Assembly (NCBI GenBank): GCA_003135055.1
Contig: PLDF01000359.1
Span: forward strand, 940-64,939
Source of the DNA: Bryobacterales bacterium
GTDB taxonomy: Bacteria > Acidobacteriota > Terriglobia > Bryobacterales > Bryobacteraceae
Length of the DNA stretch: 64,000 nucleotides
Direction of reading: 5' to 3'
Both the position numbers and the translations under genes were made by a program. The first letter of the stretch is position 1. Every line of letters begins with the position of its first letter. The notes beneath the pieces are model-generated. The model was not told the DNA's origin. It did no database searches and worked only from the letters and a program-made list of their open reading frames with translations. This document shows, piece after piece, positions 60,068-64,000 of this stretch.

Positions 60068-60321
60068 TTCAGCCAATCATACCGCGCGTTGTCAGTCTGA
60101 GCCAGGGCTTCTGGTAAGGCTCCTATAGAGCCAAATTCCGGTTTTTCGGCGCGGTTTTGGAATACTTCACAGCTTCCTAAGGGAGCGTTCGCCGAGAGCC
60201 TGGCTCCCCCGGATCGGTTAAGCGCCTGTGCCCGGAGTATCGCCGAGGCCGGTTCACCGCATGGTATAACTGCTTACAGTTCTTTTTTGCTTACGGTTCT
60301 TTCCAGGCTCTAGGGGTTCCC

Positions 60322-63081
60322 ATGCGGTTTGTCATTCTACAGGTCTTCCTTCTCTGCACCGGCTTTGCGCAGGCGCAGCAATATGTTATCTCCACGATCG
60401 CGGGCGGCGCGGCATTGCCCACCCCCGTTCCGGCCGTCGGCGCTTCCATCGGCGACCCGCCCCGCGTGGCTGCCGATGCCGCGGGCAATCTTTACTTCGG
60501 CAGCATGCACTCGGTGTTCAAGGTGGATGCGGCCGGCAACATAACCCGCATCGCGGGCAACGGCCAATCCGGGTATTCCGGCGATGGCGGAGTTGCCACC
60601 GCGGCGCAATTGGAATACCCCGATGGCATCGCGGTGGATGCGGCCGGCAACGTCTACGTGGCGGATCTGGCGGCGCATGTCGTGCGCATAATCGCGCCAA
60701 ACGGGACCATCTCCACTTACGCCGGACAAGGAACGGCCGGGTACGCCGGCGATGGCGGCGCCGCAATCGAGGCGCAGCTCAACGCCCCCATGGGCTTGGC
60801 GCTCGATTCCGCGGGCAATCTCTACATCGCCGATTCGGGCAACCACGCGGTCCGCAAAGTTTCAAAGAGCGGCGCCATCGGCACCGTCGCGGGCATTGGT
60901 TCTCCGGGATATAGCGGCGACGGCGGCGCCGCCACTGCCGCCGCTCTCGATCAACCGGAAGGCGTGGCTGTGGATGCTTCGGGCTTGCTCTACATCGCGG
61001 ACACGTTCAACAATCGCGTGCGCGCGGTGGCGCCCGGTGGAATCGTTCAAACCGTCGCGGGAACGGGCATTTCTTCGTTCTCCGGCGATGGCGGGGCCGC
61101 CGCAACCGCGGCCCTCTTCCTGCCCACGGACGTCGCCACCGATAGCGGCGGGAATCTGTATATCGCCGATTACGGCAACAGCCGCATTCGCCAGGTGGCC
61201 CAAGGCAAAATCCAGACCGTGGTGGGCAGTGGTGAGACTTCCGTCATTTTCAATCTGGCCCCGGCCACCACGATACGCCTGAACGGCCCGACGGGGCTGG
61301 CGCTCGATAGCTCGGGAGATATATTCATCGCCGAGGGGGGAATCGGCACTGGCAGCGGCCTCGGCGTGGGCGATTACAAAATCTGGAAGATCAACGGCGT
61401 CGGCATTGTTTCCACCGCGGCCGGCAACGGCATCGAGAATTACTCGGGCGATGGCGGAGCGGCCACGGTGGCGCAGATCAACACGCCGTCCAACATGGTT
61501 CTCGACGGCGTGGGCAACCTCTACATCGCCGATTCCGCCAATAACCGCGTGCGCAGAATCTCCCCCGCCGGCATCATCGTAACGGTTGCCGGCTCCGGCG
61601 TAGCGGGCTATTCCGGCGACGGCGGACCCGCAACCGGCGCCATGCTCAACAGCCCGGAGGGGCTGGCGGCGGATGCCGACGGCAATGTGTACATCGCCGA
61701 CACGAAGAACAACCGCATCCGCAAGCTGCTGCCCAGCGGGACGATCATCAGTATCGCCGGCAACGGCAACGCCGCCTTTTTTGGCGATGGCGGACCGGCG
61801 AACTCTGCCTCCATCCACGCGCCCGAGGCGCTGTATTCCGCCGGCGGCGGCCACATCTATATCGCGGACACGGGCAACCAGCGTATCCGCGAGCTGCTGC
61901 CCGATGGGACCATCATCACCGTCGCCGGCAACGGCGTGCAGGGCGTGGCGGGCGATGGCGGCGCCGCAACTTCGGCGCAACTGAGCCTGCCTGCCGGCGT
62001 GACGCTGGACGCGGCGGGGAACATTTACATCGCCGACGAAGGCAATAACCGGGTGCGCCTGGTTTCCACCGGCGGAACCATCTCGACGTTCGCAGGCGCC
62101 GCGACATTCGCGTTGGGCGATGGCGGACCGGCTACCGGCGCACAGTTGAGCGCGCCGGCATCGGTGGCGGTCGATGCGGCCGGGAAAGTTTATATCGCCG
62201 ATTCCGGCCATAATCGCATCCGCGTGGTTTCGAGCGGGATCATCAATACGCTCGCGGGCACCGGAGTCTGCTGCTACTCTGGCGATGGAGGCCCGGCTGC
62301 CGCGGCGCAATTGAATTCGCCCTGGGGCCTGGTGGTGGATTCCTCCGGGCGCGTGTTCGTGGCCGATTCCGGCAACAATGCCATCCGGCTGATACAGACC
62401 GCGCCCACCGGCGGCCTGCCCACCATTGCCGCGATCGCCAACGGCGCAAGCAACCAGGCCGGCGCCGTAGCGGGCGGCGAGATTGTAGTGATTTACGGCA
62501 GCGGATTAGGACCGGCGCAGCTTGTGGCCGCGGCCGGAACCGGACCAGAGCCGCCGCAGCAATTGAACGGCGTGACCGTGCTGGTGAATGGAACGCCCGC
62601 GTCGCTGATTTACGTTTCGGCGGCCCAGTTGTCGGCCATTATTCCCAACGGCGTTACGGGGGCGAATGCGCAGGTGGTGGTGCAATATCAAGGACAAAAC
62701 AGCGCGCCGGTAACCGTTCCGCTGACGGCGGCTTCGCCCGCGCTCTTCACGGCGAACTCCAGCGGTTCCGGGCAGGCGCTGGCGGTCAATGCCGATGGCT
62801 CCGCCAACGGCGCATCGCATCCGGCAGCCCAAGGCAGCGTGCTGACGCTGTTCGTAAACGGCGTGCTCTCGCAATTCCTGGCTGGAGCCCTCTCGGTGAC
62901 CATTGAAGGCCAGCAGGCGGCCATTGTAAGCAGCACAGCCGCCCCCAACGCACCTGGCGTAACGGCGGTACAGGTGCAGGTTCCGTTCGGCATTCCGGCA
63001 GGCGCGGCGGTTCCGGTCACCGTGCAGGTTGGCGGCGCAAGCAGTCCGGCGGGAGTTACCGTGGCGGTGACGGTAAGTTGA
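60322..63081 (+). CDS. secreted NHL-repeat protein with Solibacter-type C-terminal domain
   Basis: 919 residues. Signal peptide: VILQVFLLCTGFAQA. From about 30 to 690 there are about a dozen NHL-type units of roughly 55 residues, each with GDGGAA, then P.G.A.D..GN.YIADS.N.R.R, forming one or two beta-propellers. The last 220 residues are the Solibacter-type domain also seen in the S8 proteases (GGEIVVIYGSGLGPAQL, VSAAQLSAIIPNGVTG, LTLFVNGV). Such propellers bind proteins or glycans outside the cell. It is a plus-strand gene facing away from hutU. Confidence 0.92.
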   Translation: MRFVILQVFLLCTGFAQAQQYVISTIAGGAALPTPVPAVGASIGDPPRVAADAAGNLYFGSMHSVFKVDAAGNITRIAGNGQSGYSGDGGVATAAQLEYPDGIAVDAAGNVYVADLAAHVVRIIAPNGTISTYAGQGTAGYAGDGGAAIEAQLNAPMGLALDSAGNLYIADSGNHAVRKVSKSGAIGTVAGIGSPGYSGDGGAATAAALDQPEGVAVDASGLLYIADTFNNRVRAVAPGGIVQTVAGTGISSFSGDGGAAATAALFLPTDVATDSGGNLYIADYGNSRIRQVAQGKIQTVVGSGETSVIFNLAPATTIRLNGPTGLALDSSGDIFIAEGGIGTGSGLGVGDYKIWKINGVGIVSTAAGNGIENYSGDGGAATVAQINTPSNMVLDGVGNLYIADSANNRVRRISPAGIIVTVAGSGVAGYSGDGGPATGAMLNSPEGLAADADGNVYIADTKNNRIRKLLPSGTIISIAGNGNAAFFGDGGPANSASIHAPEALYSAGGGHIYIADTGNQRIRELLPDGTIITVAGNGVQGVAGDGGAATSAQLSLPAGVTLDAAGNIYIADEGNNRVRLVSTGGTISTFAGAATFALGDGGPATGAQLSAPASVAVDAAGKVYIADSGHNRIRVVSSGIINTLAGTGVCCYSGDGGPAAAAQLNSPWGLVVDSSGRVFVADSGNNAIRLIQTAPTGGLPTIAAIANGASNQAGAVAGGEIVVIYGSGLGPAQLVAAAGTGPEPPQQLNGVTVLVNGTPASLIYVSAAQLSAIIPNGVTGANAQVVVQYQGQNSAPVTVPLTAASPALFTANSSGSGQALAVNADGSANGASHPAAQGSVLTLFVNGVLSQFLAGALSVTIEGQQAAIVSSTAAPNAPGVTAVQVQVPFGIPAGAAVPVTVQVGGASSPAGVTVAVTVS

Positions 63082-63090
63082 TTTTGAGGG

Positions 63091-63107
63091 GCAAGTTGCC
63101 AACTTGC
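63091..63107. repeat. hairpin just after the NHL gene
   Basis: GCAAGTT-GCC-AACTTGC, perfect 7-base arms, 10 bases past the stop. Without a T-tract it is an uncertain terminator. Confidence 0.5.
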
Positions 63108-63137
63108 GGACGATTGGGGGCGCCATCCGGGCCCGGC

Positions 63138-64000
63138 GTGCCGGTGGCCCCCGGTCATCTCCTCTCCCTATGGCTGTCTCTGAGTTGCGCGCTCTTGCCC
63201 TTGAATGTGGCCGCTCAGCAGCCGCAAAACCCATCGCCCATGGTGGAGCACACGCGGACGCATCCGCGCCTGACTGATACCAAGCCGCCCGGCCGCCACG
63301 AGAAACTGGACTTGGGAACTCTGTACCTCCCGAACGGCTGGAAGCCGCGAACCGGAGCCCCACTCCTGATCTTCTTCCACGGCGGCTCCTCTATCCCGGA
63401 AGTAGCCGCGGCAAAAGAACATCTCGCAGCGATCTGGGTGCAAGCGGGCTCAGGCTCCTCCGCCTACGCGCGCCTGTTCGACTCCCCAGCGCGATTCGGC
63501 CAGCTTCTGCGGGAAGCAGAGGATAAAGCCGGCTGCCAGTTCGGCCGCGTGCTCCTGGGCAGTTGGAGCGCCGGTTACGGGGCCATTCGCGAAATCCTGA
63601 AGACGCCCGGCTCCTACGAGCGGGTGGACGCCGTGCTGCTGATCGACGGCATGCACGCCGGCTACATCGGCGACAAGCCTGGCCCGCTCGAATCGAAGCT
63701 CGATCCCGTCGATCTGAACGTCTGGGTAAAGTTCGCCCGCGATGCCGTGGCCGGACACAAACGCTTCGTGGTGACGCACTCGGAGATCTTCCCCGGCACT
63801 TTCGCCAGCACCACGGAAACGGCGGATTATCTGCTGGCGCAGCTTGGGTTGACGCGGCGCGCCGTACTCCGGTGGGGGCCGATGGGGCTGCAGCAGCTCA
63901 GCGAAGCGAAGGCCGGCCGCTTTCTGTTATTAGGCTATGCCGGCAACTCCGCTCCCGACCACGTGGATCAACTGCAGTCGCTGCCGGTGTTTCTGAAGCT
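63138..64000 (+). CDS. secreted alpha/beta-hydrolase-like protein, cut by window end
   Basis: An open frame from a probable GTG at 63138 (the exact start is unsure; 63144 is another) runs past the end. A signal-like segment (HLLSLWLSLSCALLPLNVAA) leads to TLYLPNGWKPRTGAPLLIFF, HGGSS (oxyanion loop) and VLLGSWSAGYGAIREIL, in which Ser of SWSAG is the likely nucleophile. Then DAVLLIDGMHAGYI and RFVVTHSEIFPGTFAS follow. The enzyme acts outside the cytoplasm on an unknown ester or amide. The C-terminal part is missing. Confidence 0.8.
   Translation, partial: MPVAPGHLLSLWLSLSCALLPLNVAAQQPQNPSPMVEHTRTHPRLTDTKPPGRHEKLDLGTLYLPNGWKPRTGAPLLIFFHGGSSIPEVAAAKEHLAAIWVQAGSGSSAYARLFDSPARFGQLLREAEDKAGCQFGRVLLGSWSAGYGAIREILKTPGSYERVDAVLLIDGMHAGYIGDKPGPLESKLDPVDLNVWVKFARDAVAGHKRFVVTHSEIFPGTFASTTETADYLLAQLGLTRRAVLRWGPMGLQQLSEAKAGRFLLLGYAGNSAPDHVDQLQSLPVFLK

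Overview
The window looks like chromosomal DNA from a GC-rich Acidobacteriota bacterium close to Solibacter/Bryobacter. The evidence is three very large secreted proteins (two S8 proteases and an NHL-repeat protein) that share the C-terminal domain typical of Solibacter, a vWA protein of the acidobacterial type, an LptD (so an outer membrane), hopanoid side-chain genes, and hut and leu genes. No tRNA, rRNA, CRISPR array, prophage or complete insertion sequence was seen. About 57 intact genes, one gene cut by the window end, and four broken genes are annotated.

Layout. 0-5 kb: VOC protein, an orphan AbrB antitoxin with a toxin relic, then a tightly overlapping minus-strand operon for cytochrome oxidase assembly (CtaA-like, CyoE, ABC ATPase, ABC permease, SCO1). 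5-11 kb: dipeptidase, FUSC exporter, TPR protein, small secreted protein. 11-18 kb: polyprenyl-type glycosyltransferase, broken right-handed-beta-helix gene, then a sortase, a vWA protein, malic enzyme and a surface protein ending in an LPATA sorting signal. 18-22 kb: stress-type genes (two His-rich small proteins, Crp/Fnr regulator, DksA/TraR zinc finger, CsbD, acidobacterial secreted protein). 22-28 kb: pgi, RDD protein, lptD, PilZ protein, small membrane protein. 28-38 kb: secreted all-helical protein and two tandem giant subtilases. 38-41 kb: two-component system and a lone HTH protein. 41-45 kb: Nramp-like transporter, O-methyltransferase and a TIR-domain protein. 45-53 kb: GNAT, higBA, hopanoid genes hpnI/hpnJ with two small SMR-type transporters and a LolA-like protein, O-antigen ligase. 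53-64 kb: beheaded thioredoxin, leuCD, hutIU, NHL protein, alpha/beta hydrolase (cut).

The non-coding part is unusually rich in small palindromic elements. At least six families recur between 11 and 63 kb. One is a 163-bp element with terminal inverted repeats that resembles a MITE; a copy sits exactly at the broken 5' end of a thioredoxin gene. Other copies lie inside or at the ends of coding sequences (hpnI, the O-antigen ligase, an S8 protease). A separate pair of roughly 120-bp homologous upstream regions carries a TGACC-N6-GGTCA palindrome in front of the LPATA protein gene and the dksA-like gene, on either side of a Crp/Fnr-type regulator gene, and may define a small regulon.

Gene functions come from recognising family motifs by eye. 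No database search was run.
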